In this document: positions 48,485 through 57,525 of the stretch, in pieces
How the letters are laid out: every line of letters begins with the position of its first letter
Position numbering within the stretch: the first letter of the stretch is position 1
DNA from: HRBIN16 sp049969495
GTDB lineage: Bacteria > Armatimonadota > HRBIN16
Assembly (NCBI GenBank): GCA_049969495.1
Contig: JBMFOT010000003.1
Coordinates: 1 to 64,000, forward strand
Length of the DNA: 64,000 nt
Direction of reading: 5' to 3'
Translations under genes and position numbers: made by a program
Notes under the pieces: model-generated
Told to the model about the DNA's origin: nothing
The model's input: the letters and a program-made list of their open reading frames with translations, nothing else
Database searches by the model: none

Positions 48485-49732
48485 ATGGGGCAACAGAAAG
48501 ACGACAACTTCGGCGGTTCATCTTCTCCCGCTGTTGCGCTCTGGCATAATGGTGTCTATCGTACCTACTGGGTTGGGGCGTTCGTCTCCTTTCTCGGTAG
48601 CTGGATGCAGACAGTCGCCCAAGGATGGGTGGTCTACGAGATTACCAACAGCAAATTGCTTTTAGGGCTTTTGGGATTTGTGGGTTCGCTTCCAACGACG
48701 CTCTTCAGTCTATTCGGTGGAGTGGTGGCGGACCGTTTTGAAAAGCGCAGATTGGTGATTGCAACGCAAGCGCTGTTTGCGGTAAACGCCTTCGTGTTGT
48801 CGATGCTGGTGCTAACAGGGCGGGTGGAGTTCTGGCACATTGCCCTCATTGCTGCGCTGAACGGTTTTATTGTAGCGATAGACGCTCCCGCCCGGCAGGC
48901 GATGGTGATGGACCTTGTGGGCGCCCAGTTCGTTACAGTGGGCGTGGCAATGAACTCTGCCGCGTTTAATACGGCGCGCATCCTCGGCCCTGCTATTGCG
49001 GGTAAACTGATTGAGATGGTCAACGCAGGGTGGTGCTTCTTTATCAATGCGGTGAGCTATGTGGGCATTATTGCCGCTCTCTGGCGCATTCCCGGAACGT
49101 CGAACCAGAGCACGGTGGAACTTCTCTCGGTGTGGTCGGAACTGAAGGAGGGGTTGGGCTACGTATACCGTGACGGTTTGTTAAGGACGCTGGTGCTTCT
49201 GGACTGCGCACTGAGCATCTTTGCGATGTCGTACACCACCCTGATGCCCGTTTTTGCGCGCGATGTGTTACAGGTGGGGAAGCAGGGACTGGGTAATCTG
49301 TTCTCGGCAACCGGCTTTGGGGCGTTGATGGGCGCACTGATACTGGCAAGGGTAGCGGGTGTTGTGCCCAGAGGCAAAGTAGTGATTACCGCCGCAACAG
49401 GGCTGTGCGCCGGTTTGCTGCTGTTCGCGCTATCGCGCAGCTACCTGCTTTCGCTGGGATGTCTGGTGTTGATCGGCGGTTGTGCGGTGAGCACACTGGG
49501 CTCCATCAACGCGCTGTTGCAGTCGCTTAGCCCGGAGCACCTGCGTGGGCGTACGATGTCGCTACATGTGTTCGCGCTGATGGGGCTGGCGCCTTTTGGG
49601 AACCTGCTCATGGGCTGGTTGGCTTCGCGCTGGACGGCAACGATAGCGATAGCAACAGGCGCGACGGTGTGTGCTCTGGCTGTGGGGATTACCGCCTCGC
49701 GCCATGATGTACGTCATCTGCCGGCTGTGTGA
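48485..49732 (+). CDS. MFS transporter (MFS_3/enterobactin-exporter-like)
   Basis: 415 residues, 12 helices. VALWHNGVYRTYWVGAFVSFLGSWMQTVAQGWVVYEIT is the N-terminus typical of the MFS_3 group; GGVVADRFEKRRLVI is motif A; NGFIVAIDAPARQAMVMDLV follows helix 4. Members export siderophores or drugs, so an exporter role is likely; the substrate is unknown. Start ATG 48485 fits the leaderless promoter. Confidence 0.88.
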   Translation: MGQQKDDNFGGSSSPAVALWHNGVYRTYWVGAFVSFLGSWMQTVAQGWVVYEITNSKLLLGLLGFVGSLPTTLFSLFGGVVADRFEKRRLVIATQALFAVNAFVLSMLVLTGRVEFWHIALIAALNGFIVAIDAPARQAMVMDLVGAQFVTVGVAMNSAAFNTARILGPAIAGKLIEMVNAGWCFFINAVSYVGIIAALWRIPGTSNQSTVELLSVWSELKEGLGYVYRDGLLRTLVLLDCALSIFAMSYTTLMPVFARDVLQVGKQGLGNLFSATGFGALMGALILARVAGVVPRGKVVITAATGLCAGLLLFALSRSYLLSLGCLVLIGGCAVSTLGSINALLQSLSPEHLRGRTMSLHVFALMGLAPFGNLLMGWLASRWTATIAIATGATVCALAVGITASRHDVRHLPAV

Positions 49733-49757
49733 ATCTGGTGGTCCGTCCAGATTCGCT
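49731..49757 (+). terminator. Weak terminator at the MFS stop codon
   Basis: GAATCTGG / CCAGATTC, a perfect 8-bp stem overlapping the stop codon, followed by GCTCTTT. The T-run is short. Confidence 0.4.
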
Positions 49758-49760
49758 CTT

Positions 49761-49828
49761 TGGGGGGGCGAGGCTTCTGCCGAGCCGTTGCGTTGAAGTT
49801 CGGCTCACCCGGAGGTTCGACCTCCAGA
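49761..49828. repeat. Dispersed palindromic repeat, copy B
   Basis: Shares with copy A (12998-13070) the blocks GGGCGAGGCT, CGAGCCG, GTTCGGCTCACC, GGAGGTTCG and CCTCCAGA in the same order. The outer left arm is altered (TGGGGGGGCGA), so pairing there is weaker than in copy A. Confidence 0.66.
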
Positions 49829-49916
49829 GATGGACTCCACCATTTCAATGGTCGGGTCAGCAAGTGAGGGCGTAAAACGCCTTGCCTACATTCGAATAGT
49901 CCCGAGGGAAGGTTCT

Positions 49917-51311
49917 ATGGACTACGCACGCGCTGTGATGTATATGCAGAGTCTGAAACGCTTCGGTATCAAGCTGGGTAACGAGCGGTTTGAGGCGTTG
50001 CTGGAGCGATTAGGCAACCCACATCACCAGCTTCGCGTTATCCATGTAGCAGGCACCAACGGTAAAGGTTCTACCAGTACCTTCATTGCCACCATCCTGC
50101 AGGCAGCGGGGTACAAAGTGGGGCTGTACCTTTCGCCGTACGTGTTCAACTTGCGCGAGCGGATACAGGTCAACGGTTACATGATTCCCGAGAGCGACTT
50201 CGCCCGGCTGGTGACGTGGATTAAACCGCACATCGAGGATTTGGCGCAAACTCCGCTGGGGCAGGTGACGGAGTTCGAGCTCAAAACGGCGGTGGGCTTC
50301 AGCTGCTTTGCCGAGCAAAGGGTGGACTTCGCAGTGGTTGAAGTGGGGTTGGGAGGCAGACTGGACGCTACCAACGTGGTACGCCCGTTGGTAAGCGTGA
50401 TCACCTCCATCGGCTGGGATCACATGGACAGGTTGGGGGATACTCTGGGCAAAATCGCGGCAGAGAAGGCAGGCATCATCAAGCCATACGCGCCGGTGGT
50501 GACAGGCGTGACCGAACAGGAGCCGCTGGATGTGATTCGAGAACACGCCCATCGGGCAGGCGTGCCTCTGACGGAGGTCAAGCCCGAGCGCATGGTAATC
50601 CCGCCGCCGGTGCGTACGGTGCACTGGCAGGACGAAGGAGTGCATCGAATGCGGCAAAGGGTGTCCGTGCGCACGACAGACGGTGTTTACCGCCACCTGA
50701 GCCTGCGCCTGTTGGGGAAGCATCAGTGCTCTAACGCAGCGGTGGCTATCGCTGCCGTCGAGGCGTTGCAACATGCTCATCGAGTGGAGATACCAGAAAG
50801 CGCCATCCGTGTTGGACTGGAATATACCACTTTGCCTGGCAGAATGCAGGTGGTGCGCCGGTCGCCGACGTTACTGCTGGACGGGGCGCACAACGTGGAC
50901 GCGGCGCGCTGTCTGGCACAGGCGATCACCGATACCTTCCACTACCGGAGGCTGATACTGGTGCTGGGCATGACCAAAGGGCATGACCCGCAGGGAGTGG
51001 TGGATACGCTGGCACCGCTGGCATCGCACATCATCTTCACCCAGCCGAGGGAACGTGCGCGCCCCGCGGTGAACCTGCCCGAAGCCTCTACAGTGTCTCT
51101 CCCACCATACGATATCATCCCGTCTGTACCCGAGGCGGTGGAGCATGCGATGAAGATGGCGCAAGCCGAGGACCTGGTATGTGTCACGGGCAGCTTCTAT
51201 GTGGTAGGAGAGGTACCGGTGGAAAAGTGGCAACCTCGTCGAATCATGAACCCGGAGGAGGGAATGACCTATGCAACTTCAGGAGAGAACGCTGGCAATG
51301 GGACGCCTTGA
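49917..51311 (+). CDS. folC: Folylpolyglutamate synthase/dihydrofolate synthase
   Basis: 464 residues from ATG 49917 (MDYARAVMYM), GAGGGAAGG upstream. P-loop HVAGTNGKGSTSTFIA (about 44-59); SPYVFNLRERIQVNG; VVEVGLGGRLDATNVV; SIGWDHMDRLGDTLGKIAAEKAGIIK (the carbamylated-Lys and Mg region); and C-domain LLLDGAHNVDAARCL. It adds glutamate to dihydropteroate or folates with ATP. It overlaps the following HtrA gene by 41 bases. Confidence 0.95.
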   Translation: MDYARAVMYMQSLKRFGIKLGNERFEALLERLGNPHHQLRVIHVAGTNGKGSTSTFIATILQAAGYKVGLYLSPYVFNLRERIQVNGYMIPESDFARLVTWIKPHIEDLAQTPLGQVTEFELKTAVGFSCFAEQRVDFAVVEVGLGGRLDATNVVRPLVSVITSIGWDHMDRLGDTLGKIAAEKAGIIKPYAPVVTGVTEQEPLDVIREHAHRAGVPLTEVKPERMVIPPPVRTVHWQDEGVHRMRQRVSVRTTDGVYRHLSLRLLGKHQCSNAAVAIAAVEALQHAHRVEIPESAIRVGLEYTTLPGRMQVVRRSPTLLLDGAHNVDAARCLAQAITDTFHYRRLILVLGMTKGHDPQGVVDTLAPLASHIIFTQPRERARPAVNLPEASTVSLPPYDIIPSVPEAVEHAMKMAQAEDLVCVTGSFYVVGEVPVEKWQPRRIMNPEEGMTYATSGENAGNGTP

Positions 51312-52455
51312 GCGACACCGTGTTGTTCCCATAGTGGTGATGGTAGTTATCGCCTTGCTGGTGGGATGGTGGCTGGGGGTGCGTACCAGACCGACTCCCA
51401 TCATACCCGAACCTCCACCGATGACCTTCGAGCAGGCATCCACCCAGCTGAAGACCACCTCCGAAGCCTTTGCTGCGGTGGCAAAGGTGGCTACGCCATC
51501 GGTGGTGAACATCAGCGCGGCGACAATTATTCCGGGCAGGCGTTCCCCTCTGTTCGATGACCCGTTGTTCCGTTACTTCTTTGGCGACGAGGACATCCCG
51601 TTCCGCGAGCCGGAGCGGGTGGTACGCAGTCTGGGCTCAGGCGTTATCGTCAGCCGTGACGGTTTGATACTCACCAATAATCACGTTATCGCCGGAGCGA
51701 GCCGCATCTCGGTAACCCTTGCCGACGGGCGCAGGTTCTCCGAGGTGCAGGTGGTCGGAACAGACCCTGCGACCGACCTTGCCCTGCTGCGTATTCGCGC
51801 GAACAATCTTCCCGCCATCAAGTGGGGTGACTCGCGTGCGCTGGAGGTGGGCGAGTGGGTACTGGCTATCGGCAACCCGTACGGGCTGAACCAGACGGTC
51901 ACCGCAGGCATCGTCAGTGCGAAAGGAAGGCGGGATGTGGGCATCTCGGTATATGAAGACTTCATTCAGACCGACGCGGCGATCAACCCCGGCAACTCCG
52001 GCGGCGCATTGGTAAACATTCGTGGCGAGCTGGTGGGTATCAACACCGCCATCCTGTCACAGAGCGGCGGCAACGTGGGTATCGGTTTTGCCATCCCCAG
52101 TGCGGAGGCGCGACGGGTCATGGAGCTGCTCCTGCGCGAAGGCAAAGTGTCGCGCGGATGGCTGGGAATCATTCCCGCCCGCGTAGAAGAAGGAGCGGTG
52201 CAGGGCGTCATCGTCGCCAATCTGTTTCGCAACAGCCCCGCCGACCTTGCGGGACTGGATATCGACGACATCATTCTGGAATGTAACGGGAAGCGGGTTA
52301 CCTCGCCGGGCGAGCTGAAGAACATGATCGCTGCTATGCCGGCCGGTACGGAGGTGACCCTGCTGGTGCAAAGAGGAACCGAGCGAGGCAGGGTTCGCCT
52401 GCGCGTCGCCGACCACCCGACCGACCGTTTCGGACGACCGGTGCCCGGCATTTAG
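51271..52455 (+). CDS. Membrane-anchored HtrA/DegP-type serine protease (second copy)
   Basis: 394 residues. TM anchor VVPIVVMVVIALLVGWWLG (18-36), trypsin-like domain about 65-285, and one PDZ domain about 290-380. Triad His138 (LTNNHVI), Asp169 (TDLALLRI), Ser243 (NPGNSGGAL). It quality-controls periplasmic proteins. ATG 51271 is inside folC; ATG 51298 is an alternative. It differs from the 35563 copy in the loop after the anchor (DDPLFRYFFGDED), which is the DegP/DegQ-type LA loop. Confidence 0.93.
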   Translation: MQLQERTLAMGRLERHRVVPIVVMVVIALLVGWWLGVRTRPTPIIPEPPPMTFEQASTQLKTTSEAFAAVAKVATPSVVNISAATIIPGRRSPLFDDPLFRYFFGDEDIPFREPERVVRSLGSGVIVSRDGLILTNNHVIAGASRISVTLADGRRFSEVQVVGTDPATDLALLRIRANNLPAIKWGDSRALEVGEWVLAIGNPYGLNQTVTAGIVSAKGRRDVGISVYEDFIQTDAAINPGNSGGALVNIRGELVGINTAILSQSGGNVGIGFAIPSAEARRVMELLLREGKVSRGWLGIIPARVEEGAVQGVIVANLFRNSPADLAGLDIDDIILECNGKRVTSPGELKNMIAAMPAGTEVTLLVQRGTERGRVRLRVADHPTDRFGRPVPGI

Positions 52456-52578
52456 CGAAGGCCTGCGTCGCAGCGCCGATCCTTGTGAAACCTGCAGGGC
52501 GCGTCATCCGTACAATGAGGTCAAGGTGGCGCACTGTCGGTGCGCCCCTTGCCCCTCAGGGCGTCAGGAGGAGTCAGC

Positions 52579-52944
52579 ATGAGCGAATTGACGAGTGAGC
52601 ACCCGGAGGTGCGCCGGGTATTACAGGCGATTATCGAGGACACACGGGCGGGAGTACCTATCCTGCTTAGCAGACGCGAACGCTACGGTGCCATCCTTGG
52701 CGACTTCCGCGTGCAGTTCGAAGGGGAAGACGACCTGCTGCATCTGTCCATCACCCGTGTGGGCGGCGGGCGTGTGACGCACGAAGAGGCGCAGCGCATC
52801 GCCGACCTCTTCTTTCACGCCGTGCCAAAGGGGCTGATTCAGTGTCGCCCTGCGGAACACTCGGTGCACTACTACATCGCTCACGACCTGCTCGTGGGCT
52901 ACCTGGAGGGCAATTCGCATCAGGGGGAAGCCCGCGGGTGCTGA
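52579..52944 (+). CDS. Unknown 121-aa protein
   Basis: ATG 52579 with GGAGGAG seven bases upstream. Composition and pattern (VRRVLQAIIEDTRAGVPILLSRRERYGAILGDFRVQFEGEDDLLHLSITRV) suggest a small alpha/beta fold. It has no signal peptide, membrane segment or metal motif; one Cys is in IQCRPAEHSVHYYIAHDLLVGYL and one is the last residue. Its 3' end overlaps the convergent kinase-like gene by 25 bases. Function unknown. Confidence 0.72.
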   Translation: MSELTSEHPEVRRVLQAIIEDTRAGVPILLSRRERYGAILGDFRVQFEGEDDLLHLSITRVGGGRVTHEEAQRIADLFFHAVPKGLIQCRPAEHSVHYYIAHDLLVGYLEGNSHQGEARGC

Positions 52945-53738
52945 GGAGTAACTATCTCCCAGAACCCTATATCCGGCAGAAAATGCAAACGGTAAACAGG
53001 CACATCGCGCGCCAAAGCGGATGCCACACTCAGCATCCACTCTGCTACCTGTGCGCCCTCGGCGAACTGCAGACTGCATTGCAGGATAGCGGTCAAGGTA
53101 TCGCGTCGGGAAAGTTTCTCCAGACGATGCTGCTTGGCGTGCTGGAGCAGATATATGCCCTGCAATGGTGCACTGAGATTGGCGCCGGCGCGGGCGAAAT
53201 CGCCCCAGAAGGGCGTCCCGAAAACCTGCCAGCCTTCGGGCATCTGACGAACCGCTACCAGCTCGTCACTCAATACCTCAGCGATGCTGGCAAGGAGACG
53301 CGCGACCGTGCTCTTGCCTGTGCCAGAACGCCCCGCGAAGACATAACCCTGTCCCTCATGGCGCACTGCGGAGGCATGTAGCATCGCCCCTCCGTGCTGA
53401 GGCAGATATAGCGCCATCAACGTACGTAGGAAGGAATCCACCGCATATGGGCTGCGTAAGCAGGCAACCTCCGCCTCGTCGACCGCGGAGGTAACGTCCG
53501 CGACGAAGGTGTCGTACACGAACCGCCAGCCGCCCTCCGCCTGCCGAACTTTCACACTTTCCATGCGCGTTCGGGTAGGGGGTGATGATTTCGGCTGTAG
53601 TACGATATGAATATCGGGTTTGGCCTCCGAGGCAACAAATGCCGCATATCGTTCCTGCAACAGCTCGCGCAGGAACGCCTCGTCCATACACTCCAGCTTC
53701 AAGACGGCGTTGGCGATAGAGATGTTCAGGCTCTTCAT
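52920..53738 (-). CDS. HPr kinase/PEPCK-like P-loop protein
   Basis: 272 residues. GGAMLHASAVRHEGQGYVFAGRSGTGKSTVARLLASIAEVLSDELVAVR contains the Walker A (GRSGTGKST) and the following Asp-Glu, in the arrangement of HprK C-terminal domains. The N-terminal 115 residues are unlike HprK. Proteins of this kind are common in RiPP or PqqD-linked clusters as presumed peptide kinases; no such partner is visible here. Role uncertain. Confidence 0.74.
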   Translation of the reverse strand: MKSLNISIANAVLKLECMDEAFLRELLQERYAAFVASEAKPDIHIVLQPKSSPPTRTRMESVKVRQAEGGWRFVYDTFVADVTSAVDEAEVACLRSPYAVDSFLRTLMALYLPQHGGAMLHASAVRHEGQGYVFAGRSGTGKSTVARLLASIAEVLSDELVAVRQMPEGWQVFGTPFWGDFARAGANLSAPLQGIYLLQHAKQHRLEKLSRRDTLTAILQCSLQFAEGAQVAEWMLSVASALARDVPVYRLHFLPDIGFWEIVTPQHPRASP

Positions 53739-53758
53739 CGCACTACTAGTTCTCCACT

Positions 53759-54841
53759 CTATGGTACCCGAACGTATGTGTTTCCGGGTTGCCGTCGCAC
53801 GAGGTTGTGCATCTCCAGTATGAGCAGTTCGGCGTTCAGCTGGGCTATGGGAAGATTCAACTCCTCCGCCAGCGCATCTACGTGTTTGGGCGTCAGCGAG
53901 AGTGCCCGCAAAACCTCTTGCTGAGTTGGGGTCAACGAAGGAATCTCTACCGTACGCTCCGGAGGCGGTTCGGAGACGATACCCAGCCCGCGCACAATGT
54001 CCTCGACGCTATCCACCAATGTTGCCCCGTCTTTAATTAACCGGTGGCAACCTGCGCTGTGTCCCGTGTCGATGTTACCCGGCACAGCGAACACCGGCTT
54101 ACCCTGTTCCAGCGCATGGGTCGCGGTGATAAGCGCGCCGCTGTCGTGAGGAGCCTCCACCACCAGCACGCCCAGCGATAGCGCGCTGACCAGACGGTTG
54201 CGTGCGGGGAATCGCCATGCATCGGGTTGTGTGCCAGGAGGATACTCGGAGAGCACCGCGCCTTGCGTGGCGATGCGGTTGAACAGAGCGGACGACTCCG
54301 CAGGATATGCCACATCGATGCCGCTACCCAACACAGCGATGGTGCGTCCACCTGCCCGCAGTGCGCCGGTATGCGCAGCGGTATCGATACCCCTTGCTCC
54401 TCCGCTGACGATGGTCAACCCGTAGCGGCTCAATTCGCGAGCGAGCTTTTCTGCAACGCTGCGTCCGTACTGGGTGGGGTGGCGCGTGCCGACGATAGCG
54501 ACGGCGAATCGGTCGCGCTCCTGCAGACTGCCGCGCACGAACAGCAGGGGTGGGAAGTCTTCGATCTCACGCAAGGGGGGTGGATAGCCATCGTCGCGCC
54601 AGGTCAGCAAGCGTGCGGAGCTGTTCTGCCACCGTCGCCACTGGTCAGGGGTGAGTTCCGGGGCGTTCAGGATACGGGCGGCAGCGGATTCGGTCAAGCC
54701 CTCTACGCGCAGCAAGTCGTGGCGGGAGGCGGAAAAGACATCCTCCGGGTTCTGAAAGTGCTCCAGCAAGCTGAGCAGGCGACGGGGAGGAAGCTCGAGG
54801 TACGCCAGTCGCAACAGCGCGCGGTAGCAAGCTTCCTCCAC
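53759..54841 (-). CDS. dprA: DNA-processing protein DprA (Smf)
   Basis: 360 residues; GTG 54841 with AAGAGGG upstream. Rossmann-like core: AIVGTRHPTQYGRSVAEKLARELSRYGLTIVSGGARGIDTAAHTGAL and VLGSGIDVAYPAESSALFNRI, then EYPPGTQPDAWRFPARNRLVSALS. N-terminal SAM-like domain (VEGLTESAAARILN) and a C-terminal winged helix (LTPTQQEVLRALSLTPKHVDALAEELNLP). It loads RecA onto incoming single-stranded DNA during natural transformation. Confidence 0.95.
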   Translation of the reverse strand: MEEACYRALLRLAYLELPPRRLLSLLEHFQNPEDVFSASRHDLLRVEGLTESAAARILNAPELTPDQWRRWQNSSARLLTWRDDGYPPPLREIEDFPPLLFVRGSLQERDRFAVAIVGTRHPTQYGRSVAEKLARELSRYGLTIVSGGARGIDTAAHTGALRAGGRTIAVLGSGIDVAYPAESSALFNRIATQGAVLSEYPPGTQPDAWRFPARNRLVSALSLGVLVVEAPHDSGALITATHALEQGKPVFAVPGNIDTGHSAGCHRLIKDGATLVDSVEDIVRGLGIVSEPPPERTVEIPSLTPTQQEVLRALSLTPKHVDALAEELNLPIAQLNAELLILEMHNLVRRQPGNTYVRVP

Positions 54842-54859
54842 CGGTTTCCCTCTTTCCGA

Positions 54860-56524
54860 TTAGTAACCGTCGTCGCGACCGCCCGGGAACCCACCGCCAC
54901 CTCGTCGCCCACCGATGCCACCCGGCACGCCGGGCACACCGGGTTGCGTGCGAGGTTGAGTGGTAGCAGGACGTTTGCGCAGGGTGTTGTCCACGATAAA
55001 GCTCCAGGTGTATTCGGTGCGGTTGCCTCGCCAATCTTCCGCCACCACTTTCACCGTGTGCCGTCCATCTGCGAGGGGTTTCACCGTAGCGGCGCCGCCT
55101 TCCTGTCCGGTGGGCGTGGCAGATGCCTCCTTCGTACCCCAGAGATAGGTGATCTCGCCTTTGGCAAGGTCAAACTCGTATTTCACAGGTTTGTCATCAA
55201 GGAAGAACTGGATGCTGTCCGTCTTGATACCCGAGCCCTCGTCGCTGATGAGCGCACGGAAGCGGATGGGAGGCGCGCCTGACATGGCAATGCCGCGTGC
55301 CGGTTCCAGTTCGGTAATGGTGGGCGGAATGCTGTCCGGCGCGTCGGCACGGAAGGCGGTCAGGCTACCGTCGTCAGACACGATGTACAGAGTGCCGTTC
55401 GCCACCACCGGCGGCGCGGTGATGTCTGTAAACGTCGGTCGCTCGGGGGTGGAGGACGACGACTGCAGCAGGTACTTCCACAGAACGTTGCCGTTAGAGG
55501 CATCCAGCCCATAGATGCCGCCGCGCGTGGTGCCGATGACAAGCACGTTACCTGCCAGAGTAGGCGGAGCAACCACCTGATTCGTAAAGACGGGTTCCTT
55601 CGTGTTCCAGAGCAGCTTGCCCGTGTTGTCGAACGCCCACACGCGCCCATCGCGCGTGAGCACATATACCATGCTGTTTCCCGCTACCGGCTCGGTCACG
55701 ATGTCGTCGGACAGGGTGCGCGCCCACAACTGGCGTCCGCTTCGCGCCTGCAGCACATACAGCACATTGGACGCCACCACATACACGTTGCGGTCTGCCA
55801 CCACAGGCGACAGGGCGTACAGCGTGCCAGGCAGGCGCATTCGCCACAGAAGCAGTCCGGTGGGGGCTGCGGCGGCGTACAGCGTCTGGTCGGCAGAGAT
55901 GAAATAGACCATATCGTCAGCGACAGCTACCGCCCCGTTCACTGCATCCAGCGTTCGGAAGCCTCCGCGCCAAATCGGCTCGCCCGTCTTGGCGTTGATA
56001 GCGTATACCCGCCCATCGGCGGAGCCGAAGTACACCACATCGTTCGCCACGGTAGGCGGCGACAGGATAGCACCCTGTGCCCGGAAGGTCCAGAGAACTT
56101 TGCCGGTGGTTGCCGAGAGAGCATAGAGGTTACTGTCGGTTGCCCCGACGTAGATAATGCCGTCCGCGACGGCTGGTGTTGTGCGGAACTGTGCATCCAG
56201 TGGCTGGTCGGTAGGGTACCGCCAGATGACGCGCCCGGTCTCTGCGTCCAGAGCATAAAAGCGGTCACGGCAGGCATAATAGATAGTGTTGCCGACAATG
56301 GCTGGTGCTGCAGGGTTCTGCGGTGCAGGCGAAGCAGTGTACCGCCAATACATCGCCACAGGCATCTGGATACCCCCCGCTGCGATACCTCCGTGCGTGG
56401 GGGAGAACCGGTAAGCCACCACGTCCTGAGCGAGTGCAGCGGATGCTATCAGCATCGTCACGGCGTAGAGCGATAACACACGACCCCATCCCGCAAAGAT
56501 TAAGCCCTTCAAGCGTGCTTGCAT
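54860..56524 (-). CDS. Exported PQQ-type beta-propeller protein
   Basis: 554 residues, with a signal peptide (VLSLYAVTMLIASAALAQ). Seven or more repeats of the form IYYACRDRFYALDAETGRVIWRYPTD and GIIYVGATDSNLYALSATTGKVLWTF are PQQ/BamB-type blades (about 55-390). Then comes a Big-type beta-sandwich (RFRALISDEGSGI to YTWSFIVDNT) and a Gly/Arg-rich tail (RRGGGGFPGGRDDGY). No catalytic Asp/Ca site of quinoprotein dehydrogenases was seen, so it is probably a binding or scaffold protein in the periplasm. Confidence 0.85.
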   Translation of the reverse strand: MQARLKGLIFAGWGRVLSLYAVTMLIASAALAQDVVAYRFSPTHGGIAAGGIQMPVAMYWRYTASPAPQNPAAPAIVGNTIYYACRDRFYALDAETGRVIWRYPTDQPLDAQFRTTPAVADGIIYVGATDSNLYALSATTGKVLWTFRAQGAILSPPTVANDVVYFGSADGRVYAINAKTGEPIWRGGFRTLDAVNGAVAVADDMVYFISADQTLYAAAAPTGLLLWRMRLPGTLYALSPVVADRNVYVVASNVLYVLQARSGRQLWARTLSDDIVTEPVAGNSMVYVLTRDGRVWAFDNTGKLLWNTKEPVFTNQVVAPPTLAGNVLVIGTTRGGIYGLDASNGNVLWKYLLQSSSSTPERPTFTDITAPPVVANGTLYIVSDDGSLTAFRADAPDSIPPTITELEPARGIAMSGAPPIRFRALISDEGSGIKTDSIQFFLDDKPVKYEFDLAKGEITYLWGTKEASATPTGQEGGAATVKPLADGRHTVKVVAEDWRGNRTEYTWSFIVDNTLRKRPATTQPRTQPGVPGVPGGIGGRRGGGGFPGGRDDGY

Positions 56525-56739
56525 CGTCGTCTCTCCTCGCCTTCATTTCGGATATTTCGGCACGTACCTTGGGTTACAGTATATCATACAGCAGGTCTGC
56601 CGGAGATTCCTGCTCACCCACTGCATTTAGACGGGGGTGCGCCCCACAGGGTTACGCCCTGCGGAACTTTCTGTACCTGCTTTTCGTATGATGTAGTAGC
56701 GCATGTCCTCCTTTTCACTCTGTCCATCACGTCGATGGA

Positions 56740-56796
56740 GCCTGCTGTTCAGAGCGTTCGCCCAACCCCGACTGCTCTGAGAGCAGGCGATTTTTT
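56740..56796 (+). other. Structured RNA/terminator-like element upstream of mgtC-like gene
   Basis: Outer stem GCCTGCT (56740-56746) with AGCAGGC (56782-56788), inner stem GAGC/GCTC, then GATTTTTT. CTGCTC-TGA-GAGCAG forms an alternative hairpin, so two folds are mutually exclusive. No promoter was found just upstream. The rest of the 344-base gap (56525-56868) contains no gene. Confidence 0.4.
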
Positions 56797-56805
56797 GTGC
56801 GCAAC

Positions 56806-56834
56806 TTGCCTCTTTTTTACTTCCACAGTACAAT
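56806..56834 (+). promoter_or_regulatory. Promoter of mgtC-like/nadC genes
   Basis: TTGCCT (56806-56811), a 17-base spacer, TACAAT (56829-56834); the GTG start is 35 bases further on. Confidence 0.62.
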
Positions 56835-56868
56835 AAAACCATCCTCTTTAGGGAGGGAAAAGTACAAC

Positions 56869-57525
56869 GTGTCTTCTCTGCGGGATACTCTGGTGCAGCT
56901 GTTGCTGGCATCTGTACTGGGGGCGGTGGTCGGCTTCGAGCGCGAACTGCACGGCAGACCGGCTGGCTTGCGCACGCATATCCTGTTGTCGCTGGGTGCG
57001 GCGCTGTTCGGTATAGTGTCGCGCGGGATCAGTGAGCCTAACGTGGACCCCACGCGCATCGCCGCGCAGGTGGTAACCGGAATCGGTTTTATCGGGGCGG
57101 GCACGATTATCCACCTGGGCGGTACCGTGCGTGGGCTGACCACCGCTGCAAGCATCTGGACAACCGCCGCGATCGGGCTGGCGATAGGACTGGACAGACG
57201 CTACTGGGCAACCGCAATCATCACGACCGCTTTGGTGTTGCTGACGCTTGCGCTGGTGCACCTGCTGGAGAACTTTCTCCGAATCAAGCGATGCGTGAAG
57301 GACGTGGAGCTCGTGGTACACGAGGGGACGGATGTGATGAACGCGGTGCTGGGTGCACTTTCTGCGTTGCGCGTGGATGTTCAGTCTATCCGCAACCTGC
57401 CCTCGCTGCAGCCCGGCACCCGTCGATTTGACCTCTCACTGGAGCTGCCTTCGCAGGCATCGTCACTGCAGGTTCTGGGTGCCCTGGCGCAATGCGAACA
57501 TGTGGTGGAGGTAAAGTGGGGCTGA
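56869..57525 (+). CDS. MgtC/SapB family membrane protein
   Basis: 218 residues from GTG 56869 (GGGAGGG upstream). Four to five helices with LLASVLGAVVGFERELHGRPAGLRTHILLSLGAALFGIVS and VVTGIGFIGAGTIIHLGGTVRGLTTAASIWTTAAIGLAIG, the family signature. The C-terminal 70 residues form a cytoplasmic ACT-like domain. Related proteins act in Mg2+ homeostasis and modulate ATP synthase or K+ transport; which applies is unknown. It overlaps nadC by one base. Confidence 0.9.
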   Translation: MSSLRDTLVQLLLASVLGAVVGFERELHGRPAGLRTHILLSLGAALFGIVSRGISEPNVDPTRIAAQVVTGIGFIGAGTIIHLGGTVRGLTTAASIWTTAAIGLAIGLDRRYWATAIITTALVLLTLALVHLLENFLRIKRCVKDVELVVHEGTDVMNAVLGALSALRVDVQSIRNLPSLQPGTRRFDLSLELPSQASSLQVLGALAQCEHVVEVKWG

